From Vanilla planifolia (taxonomy: Eukaryota; Streptophyta; Magnoliopsida; Asparagales; Orchidaceae): DNA of 64,000 bases. The notes under the pieces were generated by a model, which was not told where the DNA came from, did not search any database, and saw only the letters and a list, made by a program, of their open reading frames with translations. The stretch covers positions 9,307,501 through 9,371,500 of the forward strand of contig CM043878.1 in assembly GCA_023846275.1 (NCBI GenBank). The letters run 5' to 3'. A program made the translations under genes and the position numbers. How positions within the stretch are numbered: position 1 is the stretch's first letter; each line of letters opens with the position of its first letter. Shown here piece by piece: positions 15,101 through 28,000 of this stretch.

Positions 15101-18100
15101 TTTTCTAACCAAAAAATATCATCAACAGCAATATTGGAATAAGCTGATCTTTATTTGCAATTAAAGATCATGTCTTGCACATCAAATATTTCTAAGAAGA
15201 AAGAATGTAATCATGCTCCACCAAAGCATATCAGGCTTGCATTTAATATGATCCTACAGTTATCGAGGTAATCAACACAGGCCTAGAAAATAAAATCTAA
15301 AAGAAGCAATAAGCTTGTTAGACATAACACAGATATTATTTCCATAAGAACTTACAAAGAACAAGTGATCTACAATTTCAATGCTAACGCAGAAACAATA
15401 TTCAACTATCAGAACAACTTTTACTAATTGTGACAATTAATGTAATTTATTAATTTAACAGAAACCACATGAAAATCTTATTATTTCCACACATTTTTGC
15501 AAACAAAATGAGAACTTATGAACATATGGAAACAAAACCACCAATATTCAAAACTATAATACAAGATATAATATTTAAATTGTTATCAGCCAACAATAGA
15601 AAAAAATGTTTTACTATAATATGGAGTCATCAAAAATAAATTCATATAAAAGATATCTGAAAATAAAAAAACTTGAACCGAAAAGGCAAGCTGCAAGATT
15701 AATGCATACAAAAGATATATGGCAATAAAAAACTAGAACAAATATGGAAAGCTGTAAATTAGTGATACATAAATAACAGGAGGAACTAGTTTCTCTATCA
15801 TTGATGAGAGAGAGGGACCAGCTTTGAAGGAATCATCAATGTAATGATATTCTTCCAAAAATTGAAAGGTTTAGAGCCTTCATCATCAAAGAGATAGGTC
15901 TTTTTAATGCCACAATCTTTCATTTTTGTTGGGATGCTTTCCTTTATCAGTTCCTCATCAAATCCTTGAGTGAGGAGGGGGCACATCTCATTCAGCTGTG
16001 CACCTTGTGCCCTAGGAGCATTTTGCCAAGACCAAAGCAAACGGTGAGCAAGGGATTCATCGTCTGAGGGTGGCGGTAGGAGCTTATAGTTAGGAATATC
16101 AAACATTTCTTGCTGGTGGACACTCTCTTTGAATGTTGAGCTTTCAGGCCAAGTATGCAAGACACACCCCTACCTTCTGTCCTCCTTTGGTAACTCGTAC
16201 TCAGCCACATTATTTGGCTTGTGGGCAATGGCATAGAGTGCTTTACTTAGGATGACAACTAGATTGGGCCAGTTTCTCTTTCCCTATGACCGATATTTAT
16301 TAACAATCATTCTCCTCTTCCCAATTTGATGGAGAGATAATTTCAGATCTAGGAGGTAGCAATCGAGATGCGCAATGTTCCAATTTGGTGATACCTTAAG
16401 GTGCCACATCCTAGAAACAAGTCGTGCCCCCTTGCTCTCACGACTAGCTTGTTTAGAGATACTCTCAATCTCTCCTAACTTACAACTCCTTATACAACGA
16501 TTTGCATGAGCCAATGAATGGTCATGGTTCTTGGGGTTTGGCAAATTTGTGCTTCTTTCAGGATCTAGACCTTTCTTTGAAGGCTTTGTCTTAGGGCACT
16601 TCCAATATTGGCTTGGCTTGGCTTGGGTGCACAAGATCAACCAATCCTCTACCTGCCCTTGGGGGCTGAGTCTACTAAGCATGAATTGCTTCATTGTTCT
16701 CGAGGGAGCCCTCTCTTGACATTGCTTACTGATCGACTATGTTGGACCGTATTTCAATCTCTTCATCAGCTTCAACACTGCTTGAAAGGGAAAAGTTTGC
16801 ATGAACCATTGTGATATCAATGTCATTCTTATTGTTATTGCTCTCTACCACCTTTAGCATAATCGAAATAGTGTGGCCTATGCCTGGCCCCTCAGCACAC
16901 CCACTCTAGTAAAAGCCATTATTCAGAGCTTGCATCATAATACACCAAGACAATAGAACTTCTACGAGCTTTTGGACCCATTAGGACACCTTCAGCCCCT
17001 TCCTAGTAACTCCCCCTAGTCCTGGCTAGATCAAGATGAATTATCACGACACTATTCCTCATGTGGACAAGCTAGTACTGTAATCATCATCCAAGACAAT
17101 TATGGGAATCTCATTCTTGCAAGAGAGTAGGAAGTTTACTTGGTTTCCCTATGGAGGAGCGTGCACTCAATGAAGCTATCTCTCTTAACACCTCACTCCC
17201 GTTATGCTTTCTTCATGTCTGATTTGGAAGCAACTCCTTTACCATGGTCCAGTGCATCAATGAGTGTTTTTTCATAGCAAACTAGTGCCAAGCTTTTCTT
17301 TCCATATTCATATCCATTAAAAGCCTCAATGACTACAAAATTTACTCATACTATGAGAGAGAGGAATCGAGTGGCTGAGAGGGTCACCAACTATGTTTCT
17401 ATGAGTGTTTGTAAGTGGATTAGGAAATGTCCCTTCCCACTAAGTTATCTTATATCTTGGAATAGGATATCATACATAATTCACCATGATTTACTAATGT
17501 CATATATTCTAACCATACTTTCAAAAAGATTCATGATATTTTGCAAAACCTCATTATTAATAAACAAAAGGCTCCAACATTTTCCTAACAAAGTCACTCC
17601 CTAGTTTTGTCTACTCTAATGATCACTCACTAAGGCTAAAGGAATAAAGAATTTTTGAGATAGAACAAACTTAACTTTTAAACAACACTTTAACATAAAA
17701 ATTTTATTATGTTGGATTATATATATAAGCTCATTTAATAAATAGGTTAATGTTTTTAAGCCCACAAAACATATGGGCTTTTTAAAATAGATTTTAAATA
17801 AATTTGAATATCTCGCTAAACACCCCTAATTACATATGGGTCTCCATAGTTGTAATAAAAAGTTCTTAAAATAATGATAATGACATCTTAATAGTCTTTA
17901 CACTATATTTGTTTGTATAACAAATCCATTATACCTAAACACACCTTCTTTCTCTTTAACATTATGTGACCCAACTCACTCCCTCCCATACAAAAATACG
18001 CAAAGGCAAGAAATGGTTGCCTAAGTTGCTTTGGGTAAGATGTTTGTGACCTAATTTTTCATGTTTGTAAAATAGCACTTCTCTTCCACACAGTCTAATT

Positions 18101-21100
18101 TTATGGCTTGTATAGACAATGCCAAATCTTCTCTCATGTTGATTTGAAATCGTTGTCCCTTCAATCATTAGGGATTTTATTGCTTTGATGTTTTTGCTAC
18201 ATCCTGCTCTATGGTTCAACGTTACACCATTTGCTTATTTCTTAATGTTACAGCTCTTTGTTTTGGCCTTTTCTTGTTTTCTCTGGTTGCAGAGATGAGA
18301 AGCTTGTTCTTGTTGGTTCTATAGATCTTATGGAATATAATAAGTCCAACTGTCAGCTTTGCCAAAATCAGTATGAAGTGATATCTAAAATTCAATAATC
18401 GAGAGTACAGTGTTATCAAAGATGTCCCATGAAGATTTCTGAGCCTACTGATCACCCAGATCGGTTATATTATTGCTGAATGGAAAGGAAATGTGGGTAT
18501 TTTGTTTCTTGCAACCCACCTGCCAAAGCTCCAGTGGTTGAACAAAGCAGCCTACAAGGTTTCCTGAATGATAGTTTCTGATTGGATCAAGATTTGGTGT
18601 CAATGCAGGCTAATTCAACATGTTAGAATAGCAGATCAACTAAATAACAAATCAGTTGCAGCAGCTAGTTGTGATTGATGTTGCAATCATATTGTTGCTG
18701 GTTTTGTTAAGTCATTAAAGTTAGGATGGTTAATCCAGTCATTAAGCTCTTCTGTTCTTACCATGTCTGTTTTGAATAGGTAGCAACAAAGTATGAAGCA
18801 ATGCAATGATAAGCATGTGTCTTTTAGCAAGGCTAGACAAAATTAGTCAAGGGTTAACATTTAACGTTTGAGTGCTAACATCAATGAACAATAAGTTTCT
18901 ACAATTTCTAACTTCTCATGGATAAGTGAAGCTATGTGGTTTCAATTATGTTGATAAGCTAACTCTCAATCAGCTGCAGCATTATGTAGCATCACACAAG
19001 GTGATTTTAATCTTGGCAAAGAAAAAAAAAAGATCGTTACTTGAAGCTTAAAAATAACACCTTGACAAAGCTCAAAGGAAGCCATGGCCTTGGCAAATAT
19101 TCATTCAGTTTTTGGTAGGAAGCAAAGAAAAAAGTGCAAAACAAGTGAAGCTCACCTAGATAACTGTAAAACCAAGGAAGCATAAGCCAAAATCACATTC
19201 AAATACAGCTGATCAGCAAGTGTGAAGAGAACAAACCATAACGCTTAACATATCCAGTTCCACATGGAGGAACAGCAAAACACATCACCTGTTCATCTCA
19301 TTACAAAACCTGAACGAAAAACCACTCCAATCACAACAGTGGGTAGTCTTAAGTGAATCAATTCCAGATTCGGAATTGTAGTGGAATGCATTGTACCTTG
19401 TTTTCTTCTATGACTAAAGAGCTGAACCTAAACAGTTTTTCATATCTTGAACTAAATAGTACAACCATTTACACTTTACTGGAAGAGTATCCCTTTGTTC
19501 TCTAAACCATAAAATCCCAAATAATAGAGATCTTCCCATATAACTATGTCCTATGTCAAAATGATTACCTTAACAAAGGCCATTTCAGTAAGCAAATTAG
19601 TCAATGAATCAGAAGGCAAAAAATCCTTTGAGCCAACCGACGACCACATTTGGTCCAAGGCCCCTCCTAGAAACAATATGGAGAACCCATTAGTACTGCT
19701 TAAATCTGGCCAACATGAACATAATATATAAGAGAGGTTATCAATGACCACATGGTATTATCACGTTCTAGATGTCCACAACTAAATTATTGGATTGTTG
19801 TGCTTGCAAGACAGGACAATCCAACTTTGGTGAACTAGGACTTTGTTTGCAATTGCTTCTTAGAATAGTTTTTCTTTTTCAATATCAAAAAAATTAAAAG
19901 TTTAAAAAATAAATGTCATAACTTTTCATTTTCCTTTCACTTAAAATACCTTTTTCAAAAACATCCTTTTTAAAATATATTTTCAAAAGCTCATTTTTAA
20001 TAACAAAGACTACTACCAAACAAAATTTGTATAGATAAAAATAACAACCCTTCTCAATGAAGGTCATCATGATTTAACAAGTTTCCCCTACCCTTAAAGC
20101 CAACTACACTGAATTCCTCTCCAAGCATCAAATCATTATAATCGAACTAAGAGCATTGTATTTGTTGAAGCTAACTCTCAAAGGACCACTGAGCTTCCCA
20201 ACTCTTCTTCTTGGTTGATCTTTTAGAGCATGACAATCTGACTCTTGCTTCATCCTCCTATTGTCTTTTGCTCACCATTGGCAAAGTGGTGATCCTCTAA
20301 GTGGTTGGCAAAGCACATCTAAACCAGTAGTTTTGCTGATGAAAAATTGTTTTTAACATACTAGGATAAGTTTTGAAGATCAAAGATGTGGAATTTGGTC
20401 TCGTGTCCCAGCCGGTCATCTCCAACAACTAATGCTCCTTATGACACGACAATAATAGGTAGTCCTCTCATCTAACATAATCTTGGGAATTCATCCCAAT
20501 GACCATTAGCATCACATAATAATTAAAAACAATCAAAAGGTGGATGAAGTTTTTGTCTCGTTAGCACCAAGCATGCTCCAAAATAAGGAAGACATGGCAC
20601 GTGCCCCCTCGCACATTCTGTTATTACCATCGGAGCATGACTCACAGAATTGAGGAGCTCTCCTATATAAAGCAACATTTGAAAACAATACAATGGTTAA
20701 AAGCGAGGGAGGCAATCCAAAAGAGTATAGAATTTCATACTAGCTTGATTCTTTCCAAACCATCAAAACCGTATTCATAACCCTGTATAAGCCACATCTT
20801 AAAAGCATAGTTGAACAACTTGTTTACTTTTCCCAAGGCTTTTCATCGAGGCAAACCCCTGCTCAAACGCTTAATTCCCTGTTGTACAGGCACCTATCTA
20901 AAACCTATTTAATAAACTTCACAACTTAGTAAATTTTTCTATCTGTTAAGAGTTTTCACTGTAAAAATTCTTATACCATTCTCTAGGTACTATTGGTTCA
21001 CTAACATTAATCCCAATACCTCCCCAATGAGTGTGAACATACTTCTATTGAGCTCCATCCCACTAAACAAATTTTGAAAGATTCCATTAATATATTTTTA

Positions 21101-23592
21101 GTGTTTTCTATTGGATGATAAATGGAATGAAAACAACTAACAAAAGTTATCTTGCTGCCCAGATCAATACATAGCACCTGTTGTTGGCCCAAACAACTCA
21201 ACGTCAGCCTTGTTCCATCCAGAACTAGCTCCTTCAACATCTGCAACGACAAACAGAGTTTTTTTGGGCTATCCACAGCATGATAGTTGATCAATTCCGA
21301 GCTCTAGCTACAATGGCTCCCACTCTCCCATTGTCGCTCCGCCTTATGCCAAGACAACTCCAAGCATAGCACCTCCAATAAACCATGATATTACGAAACA
21401 TCCCCAATCATGGGAGTTAAAAAAATGTGGCTTGGCTTGTTTGAGCACTTCTTCCTTAGTCAAAGTGTCAACTTCCAACACCAACGTCATCCCCACCCAC
21501 TGTCTAAGAAAAAGGCAAAGTCCATTCCACTCTAATTCTATCCCTCAATGCCAATTTCTCTCTCCCTTCAATCTGAAAAAATTCTTCAAGGAGACATTAA
21601 GAAGATTAAACTACCACCCAAACTCCCACCATGGGTAAGGATGATCCTCAAAACTTATGTTGGGGAGTTAAAGACAGCAATGGTGATGCACATTGTCTCT
21701 AATGCAATGCGTTGTGCATTTTCAGCATATTGTTGAAAGGCCTAGCCCTAGAGTGGAACTAAAGGCTTCTCGCATCCTCCATCACCTCATTTGGCCACCA
21801 TGTTTTCAAGAAAATAAGGACCCAAGAAGCTTGCATGATGTTGCTTCAACATAGTTCAAAGGGATGGTGAGATGATCCCACATTTCTAATAGTGCCTTTT
21901 TATGAAGAGCTTTGCATGTAGAACTGATGACACCCCCAAGGTTGTGTAGGTTGTCCTAATTAGTGGGCTTTAGGTTTGAAACATCATCCATTACTATTTC
22001 TAACCTTCAAAAAAATTAGTGTATTGCCAAAATTGAACCCCAAAATGCATTTCTTCTAAGGTGCACTTAGAAAAATTCATGCAAGAGAAGAAAGGGACAT
22101 GTACCATCTAGTTGAGGACAAATAGGTGACCAAGAAGAAGCTATGTTCCTAACACCGTTAGAGATCAAAGTGGTCAAGAAGAGACAACACCAAATCCCTT
22201 AAGCTTGCCAAAAGCATTTAATCATAATCTCAAAAGGAAATTCTAGCGACACTAAAGGATGAGTATTATGAAGGCACTAGACCTAAGAAAAGAGAAAGCG
22301 ATTGAAACCCCGAGATGCTTCTACAAGTACCATCAATTTATGCTCACGACATTGACAACTACGATCCTTGAGAGCCCTAATTGAACGACTCATAAAGGAA
22401 TGAAAACTCCCACACCTTCACAAGGAAGCTTCTCCTAAAACCATTAGGGTGTTGTCTAAGGAGCAACTAGTTGTCAAGTAACTGCCAACCCTAGCCCAAC
22501 TTTCAACCGTTTTACACCACAATGGAGAAAGTATCTTATTTCATCTATGTCATCTCTAACAAAAATCAAGCATTTTCGTGATGCTACACCCTCCATCAAC
22601 TTGATGAAGCATTAGTTTACAAAGCATCTCTTGTGCTAGATCATGAATTGTTATTGTGTTTGGTCTTTTCAAATCCAAAACTTGACAACTTGTATGACGA
22701 CATTCTCATCATCCAAACATACATCGTCAATCACGTGGTATCAAACATTGTCTCAATACAGATAACCTTGCAAAAGTTCTCTTCTTTCATTCTTTTGAGG
22801 AGAGGGTTAAGTCTTGAGAAGAGAACTATTACCATATCATTTCTTCCACAAGATTCAAAGAAGTTTGTAGATACTTATGTTCAATTAAATGAAAATAAGA
22901 GGGATACCACTCTTAATGTTTCAACAAAATACATGGATGTGTTTGCTTGAAAACTAAAACCAACCAAAATGGCTTGAGATGGTCAAGCACTGCCTTAATA
23001 TCAAGCACTCAATTCTAATTAAATTTAATTCCTCTTTCCAGTCAAATATGGCACTAATACTTCTTGTTTCATGAGTTGGGAATCAAACAACACAACTTAA
23101 ACATATAAGGTAAGGGTGACTTTTGCGTACGTGGAAGTCTACATATTATACTCAACTTTCCATGTGTAAATAATCCAACTCTTACTTGATTGAAGTCATA
23201 TGATCCAAAAATCTCCGGGAAACCCATATAAATTAAAAACATTATAATCCAACAAAAAAAGCAACGAAGAAAAAAGACAAAAGAAACCAACATCAGTCAG
23301 AAATTTTCACAGGAAGTTAATAGAATGGAACATTAGAAAGCATTCTAACACTACGAAAAAAGTAAAAGGTATAAAAAAGTACAAAATCCCCATTGGGTGG
23401 CAAGGTGTCTCCACCGGACGCAACGCTTCCTTGATCCTGGACGCAAAGAACTCTCAAGTTGCACGAACTCCGCCTCCGCGTGTGGAAGTGTACGGAGAAG
23501 GGAGGTAAATAGGTAAAGGATAACAGAGGCGGCGAGGAAGGTGGAGATGCCGGTGAGAGACACCAGGACCTCAAAGAAAACAAGGAAGACAT
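6165..23592 (-). CDS. DUF760-family protein, probably plastid-targeted (7 exons)
   Basis: Exons on minus are 23592-23383, 14120-14031, 13783-13703, 13577-13446, 9014-8796, 7780-7688 and 6326-6165. All junctions are phase 0 with GT-AG borders, giving about 328 aa ending PPGENI. The protein shows the two DUF760 halves I know from Arabidopsis members such as At3g17800 and At1g48450 (named from memory). The first half has LLEYVKNVQPDFMQLF, then GTLPPQFFAVTVTT and LMYSVMMTGYMF. The second repeats the pattern with NELLEYLKTLEPQNLK, FIKRLLAVSDPEKM and LIYWLMVVGYSIRN. The family's biochemical role is unknown; members are generally described as chloroplast proteins. Exon 1 (70 aa) is rich in Ser, Pro and Arg and looks like a plastid transit peptide. 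Its link to exon 2 across a 9.3-kb intron and its weak donor (GTACTT) are inferred. Exons 2-7 are firm. Confidence 0.88.
6327..7687 (-). other. Intron 6 of the DUF760 gene, with simple repeats
   Basis: No coding sequence was seen here. Part of the intron (6831-7032) is the GATTA-rich repeat with an inverted repeat described separately. The rest is ordinary AT-rich intron. The next intron upstream (7781-8795) likewise holds nothing recognisable. Confidence 0.7.
6831..7032. repeat. GATTA-type short tandem repeat ending in a 16-bp inverted repeat
   Basis: About 180 bp are built of irregular hexamers and heptamers such as AGATTAG, GGATTA and GAATTA. Near its right end TAGGGATTACGGATTA (6964-6979) is matched exactly by its reverse complement at 7017-7032, with a 37-bp loop. 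It could be a degenerated foldback element or a slipped simple repeat; no target-site duplication was identified. Confidence 0.6.
9015..13445 (-). other. Intron 4 of the DUF760 gene (4.4 kb)
   Basis: No exon-like conserved protein sequence was seen. The intron contains a His/Thr/Pro-biased low-complexity stretch (about 10260-10590, built on CCAACTA/ACCACC words) and an alternating CA/TG-rich stretch (11009-11115). A more GC-balanced patch at 9497-9690 includes a small CCCTCC/GGAGGG foldback and is not recognised. The rest is unremarkable AT-rich intron. Confidence 0.6.
11009..11115. repeat. Alternating CA/TG-rich stretch in an intron
   Basis: This is a run of irregular ACAC, CATA and TGTG dinucleotides about 100 bp long, with alternating purines and pyrimidines. 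It is a degenerate microsatellite with no coding content. Confidence 0.6.
15798..16720 (-). pseudogene. Unrecognised broken ORF block, possibly LINE-derived
   Basis: One minus-strand frame stays mostly open for about 900 bp from about 16720 down to 15798. It has two internal stops, one at about 16284-16286 and one just upstream of the 15798-16160 segment. The predicted peptide is not low-complexity. It has W-rich stretches (EDWLIL, RMWHLKV, LLWSWQN) and basic segments, so it looks like a former coding sequence. I could not assign a family. Its orientation matches the LINE-like remnant at 20.5-22.6 kb, so it may belong to the same old insertion. Confidence 0.4.
18430..18560 (+). pseudogene. 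Possible GRF-type zinc-finger fragment
   Basis: One plus frame gives a Cys-rich peptide with HPDRLYYC, an in-frame stop, then ERKCGYFVSC. This recalls the NPGRxFYxC...CxFFxW layout of GRF zinc fingers. It is short, interrupted and without a surrounding ORF. It may be a chance match or a processed fragment. Confidence 0.2.
20500..22600 (-). mobile_element. Degenerate LINE-like (ORF1/DUF4283-type) remnant
   Basis: Minus-strand translations give short pieces resembling the N-terminal region of plant LINE-associated proteins. Near 22330-22400 there is a Cys/His-containing segment with a LMVLVEASRGFNRF-type motif. Near 21007-21294 a segment runs VLDGTRLTLSCLGQQQVL followed by IDLGSKITFVSCFH. Frame changes and stops separate the pieces. 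The assignment rests on remembered similarity and is weak; no endonuclease or reverse-transcriptase motif was found next to it. Confidence 0.35.
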
Positions 23593-25051
23593 TATTAGTT
23601 CTATCCCCTATTTCTGTGCCTCACTGTGCTCTCCCTCCCTCACCTAGTCCTCTCTCCGTCCCTCTCGCTCTCACTCAAGTGCCAGTGGTCTCGGCCAGCG
23701 GTTCTTTGCTTGCTAAGGGCCGAGGACATCAGCTATATTTTACCATTTCCCGACGAAGTACGCAAGGACGATAGAATGAGGACTATGTGATCGATGGGCA
23801 GACATCCGACGGTCGTGATCGACTCTTTTGCCAGCGCACTGAAATCTTTAGATTTGACGGTCAGATTTCGATCGTAATTTTTGTTTTAGGTTACTTTGGG
23901 TGAGAACTTTTTAATTTAATAAATAAATAAATATATATTTTTAAGAAAGCTCTTTGTAAGACTAAAAGAAGATGCTATAATAAGTAAATATTTAATTATT
24001 TTAAAATAATACATATATATATATATAGATATATATTACACCATAACAAATGAATTTTCTAAGAAATGAATTTTTTGTTTCTAAAAATAAGATTTAAAAT
24101 TTTAATTTTTTAAATATTCTTAATTGCTAACTTAAATGATGATGCTTTTTATAATATACTATTTGATTAAGAAATGAATTTTTTGTTTCTAAAAATGAGA
24201 TTTAAAATTTTAATTTTTTAAATATTCTTAATTAATAACTTAAATGATGATGCTTTTTATAATATACTATTTGATTAATTAGAAAGCAAACTAGATATAT
24301 AAATATTATATATTAATTGAGTGGTCTTATTATACCATTGCTTATAAAAGATTAAAAAACAAAAAATTAAAAAAATAAAATCTCACATATATAATGACAA
24401 ACTAATTTCTCTATTCTCAATAAATCAAAAACAAATTAATGCTCATTTATTAAATCATAAATAAAAAACATAAAAAAAATTAAATAAATCAATTCTCAAA
24501 TTGACAAAAAAACATTTAATCAATAAACATTATCAACAATCCTTTAAACTTTTAATTTATCTTTAACAAATCAATATGCTCCAAAAGAGATCAATTCTTC
24601 TACAAATACTTGAAACAACATCATTAAATATAACTTTATATCATCCAATTCAACAAAAAAAATATAAAAAACATTATTTCTCCCAACATGCAACCAAATA
24701 CACACTAAAAAGAGACAAATATAATCAATTATTCAACATGGTTTGATCATGTTTAAGAACAAAGATTCCCCCTCTTCATCATAACTTGCAAATAAGTTGG
24801 TATTTTTCCACTTGGTTTATAAATGATAGCCTTTTAGAAAGAACATGCATTTGAACTTAAGATTTAATCAACACAAGAGCAAATCATCAACAGTACCCAT
24901 GTCTAAAAGAAGTTTCTTGTTGGTTCACAAGTTAAAACAAGTGCAATCTGTTTTGAAGAAGAAAAGACACAAGAACATTAAGGTGGGAAGCATTTCAAAT
25001 TGAACTAAGAGTATACAACTATCCATTGATAACTAGCTTCTCACCATTCAA
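23593..25051. other. Intergenic region between the DUF760 and NDC80 genes
   Basis: The first 250 bp (to about 23850) are GC-rich, with CT-rich and CpG-containing sequence just upstream of the DUF760 start on minus. This is the likely promoter and 5' leader of that gene. The rest is very AT-rich, with an AT dinucleotide run near 24010-24035 and the 108-bp duplication at 24061-24276. The NDC80 3' flank occupies the right end. Confidence 0.6.
24061..24276. repeat. Tandem duplication, 108-bp unit, two nearly identical copies
   Basis: Copy 1 (24061-24168) and copy 2 (24169-24276) both begin AAGAAATGAATTTTTTG and end with CTATTTGATT. Only a handful of differences are visible, so the duplication is young or maintained. 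It is AT-rich and non-coding. Confidence 0.85.
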
Positions 25052-28000
25052 CTACTGAAGGGAGGCCTCATGGGCCTGCTTCACACCATCAGTTATCTCT
25101 TTGACATCTTTCCTTATCCCACTAATGGTGGAAGTCATGAATTCTTTGTATTGCGATACGCCGTCGATCAATGCCCACAGCTCCTGTGCACAAAGCTGTG
25201 TTTCTTCAGTACTCCACTTGACTGTAGTTCTCAGCTTCTCTTCAGAGTTCTACAAATATATGTTATTAGTTGAAGCTATTCCACTGATTAAAGGAATAAT
25301 AAAGAGATTAGGCACGAAAAAACCCACCATCAACAACTCTTTTGCCTCCCTTTCCAATAGACTCACTTGCTGCTCTCTTATAGCAAGCTCCTTCTTTGTC
25401 TTCTCAGTTTCAGTAGCACACCTGGAAGCATGGTCTTCAGTTTCCTTCCTTAGCAGATCTACCTTAGATTCAGCCTAAAACAAGCATCAATCAGATTACT
25501 ATTTATTTGCAACATTCAATCATCGAGATTTTTCTCATGCCGTCTCTTCCTCTCTCTCTCTCTATTGCTCTTAACTAATGTACAAATGTTAATGAAACTC
25601 AAAAGGAAAAGCCCATTGAAGCAAGCTCCCTTGCCCAAGCACAAATAATCAAAGATACAGTTGAACTAGTAACCCACAAATGCATTTACTATTTGATCGG
25701 TGAAATTGTGACAATCTAAAGTTAATGCTCTCAATCAATTTCTTCATGTCTTTCAAAATGAATGAAGGTTTAATTATGTTTCATAGCTTGCTTTTGTACA
25801 TACAGTACAATGCAGGCCTTGGTTCTGTAAACTTTAGCCCAATTGGCAAAGCAGGGTTTATCTGTTTAACACTCTTGGTGTTACCTTTAACTTTACAAAA
25901 TCAGGTTAACAACAAAAAACAAAATTAGGTTAAACCTTACAAACCAAGAATACTAACCAAACAATTTTTTTTTCTTAACCACGCCAACACATGTTATATT
26001 AACCCCAGTAAACTAAAACCAACTCATGCCCAACAGGAGCTTAGGTATTGAGAGAAGGGAATTAGTTGTTGATAAGAAATTTTACTTAAAACAGCTTTGT
26101 GCAGATAATAATTAGTCTATTAAGCAAAAATTAGAAATGATTTATCAAAAAATTTGACATTTTGATAAACTAGGAATAGTTTGCGAGTTTTTGTTAACTA
26201 AAAATTTCTGTTATACTCAATTTAGTAAATGTATGGTATTTGTTAGGTACTTTGCTATTAATTTTTACAAGTGCAAGGCATCCATATAATTACAATGAAG
26301 CAAAGCTCAATGCAAAATATTATGATTGCAAATTAGTTTTAATTATTTTTTAACTATCAAAGCCTTACTACATAACTTTGCTATTCAAACAAATTAAATA
26401 TAATAATGAAACAAATTCCAAGTTGCAGATACTGATGATATTCAGCTTTCATAAAAATAGAAAGCAGAAATAAAAGAGGGCTACTGGAAGATAGAACACA
26501 GAAGGGTTCTTTTTCCTCCTTTCCTCCACCCAACTCCAACCCACATCTTTTTTTTTTAATTTTTTTGGGTCACTTATCAAATGATAAACAAATAAAATTC
26601 TATATCTCATCATTGGTGCCCGATTCTACTGTTATCTACCTTGTCACTACAACCTCTCATCATAATGACACAACAACACCAGACTTCAAAACACTACTCT
26701 TTCATGTTCATAGAGAATAACCCAAGGAAGACCACAGGAGTGGACAGTCCTTTAATGCCTTCCCTAGTTCATTGATGCTTTATAGCATCTACCCCTCTTT
26801 ATGTTGTCATCTCATCATTGAAGTTATTACTGCGGTTTGGGACAAAAAGTGCATACCTTAAAAATGAAATAATGCAACAATCAAGAAAATAATTAACTCC
26901 AACATATAACACATACAACCTCCACTTATTTTTTCCTAGGCACTGTATTGCTATAAAGCATGCATCATCAAACAGAATTTTTAACATTGCTAAACACACA
27001 AAGCTAATATACATACCGCTACAAATTTTAAATTATTTTAGCCACTAGAACTAGATTAGATACCTTTGTCATGTGAACTTCTATGCAAAATTGTTACCCC
27101 TAATCCAACAACCCATCTTGACATTTGAATTTAGTTTATTTCACCTTTTTAAATTCCACCATGACTTCAACATAATCTAGATTCTTGTCTTCAACATTTA
27201 CTCATTATTCTCCTCTGTTGGCACTCATAACAAGGAAAAATAAAATTACGGCACACTATAGTTCTCAATAACACGCCAATAAGCTTTATCCTTGCATTCT
27301 CATAATTTATCAAAAGATTGAACTACAACATATACATCAACTTCATGCATTGTTATTATTATGGCCTCGTTTTGATTTGTTAATACCATGCAAGTTGATG
27401 ATCAATTTGGACAATAACGTATTTCCAAAGCAAATGCAACACAATGCTTTATAATTTGATATAATGCAAGGAATTATTTATCATAACAACTCTCAAATCC
27501 CCTCAAAATAATTTAGAGTACTAAATTAAAAATTTTCTCGAATACATCAACATAATCATAATAGAACACTTTCAAGTAACTCGATCTCAAACGTGAAATG
27601 TGGATTAACATGAGGAGGGCAAATTGCTATGAATAAAAACATAAATTTCTAAAAAAATATTTTAAAATAATTTTAATAAGTTTAAAAAATCTCTAAAAAT
27701 GATTTTGCATAAATTTTGATTTAAATCTAAAATATGTTAATTTTTTTTAATAATATTTTTTTATAAAAATTAAAAAACAAAAAAAAAGAAATAATTAAAA
27801 ATATATTCCAAAAATTTTAAATTGTTTGGCTTAAAACCAAACCTACATTAACCCCAATCAAAAGTCAAGTAAAATCAAAACACTAAATATAAGCCTTTCA
27901 TCAGAATTTAGGTAGATAAAATCCTCACAATAACGAAATAAAAAGAACATGCTATTACGACCTTACAAATAAATAAAAGGAATAGATTACAATGATCGTA

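Larger units (their letters stand above)
14121..23382 (-). other. Intron 1 of the DUF760 gene (9.3 kb, inferred), with retroelement debris
   Basis: The intron is bounded by the probable transit-peptide exon and the firmly called exon 2. It holds two minus-strand blocks with broken protein-like content (15.8-16.7 kb and 20.5-22.6 kb, listed separately) and a short zinc-knuckle-like fragment near 18.43-18.55 kb. The remainder (14.1-15.7, 16.8-18.4 and 18.6-20.4 kb) is AT-rich with nothing recognisable. If exon 1 does not belong to this gene, the stretch is partly intergenic. Confidence 0.55.
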
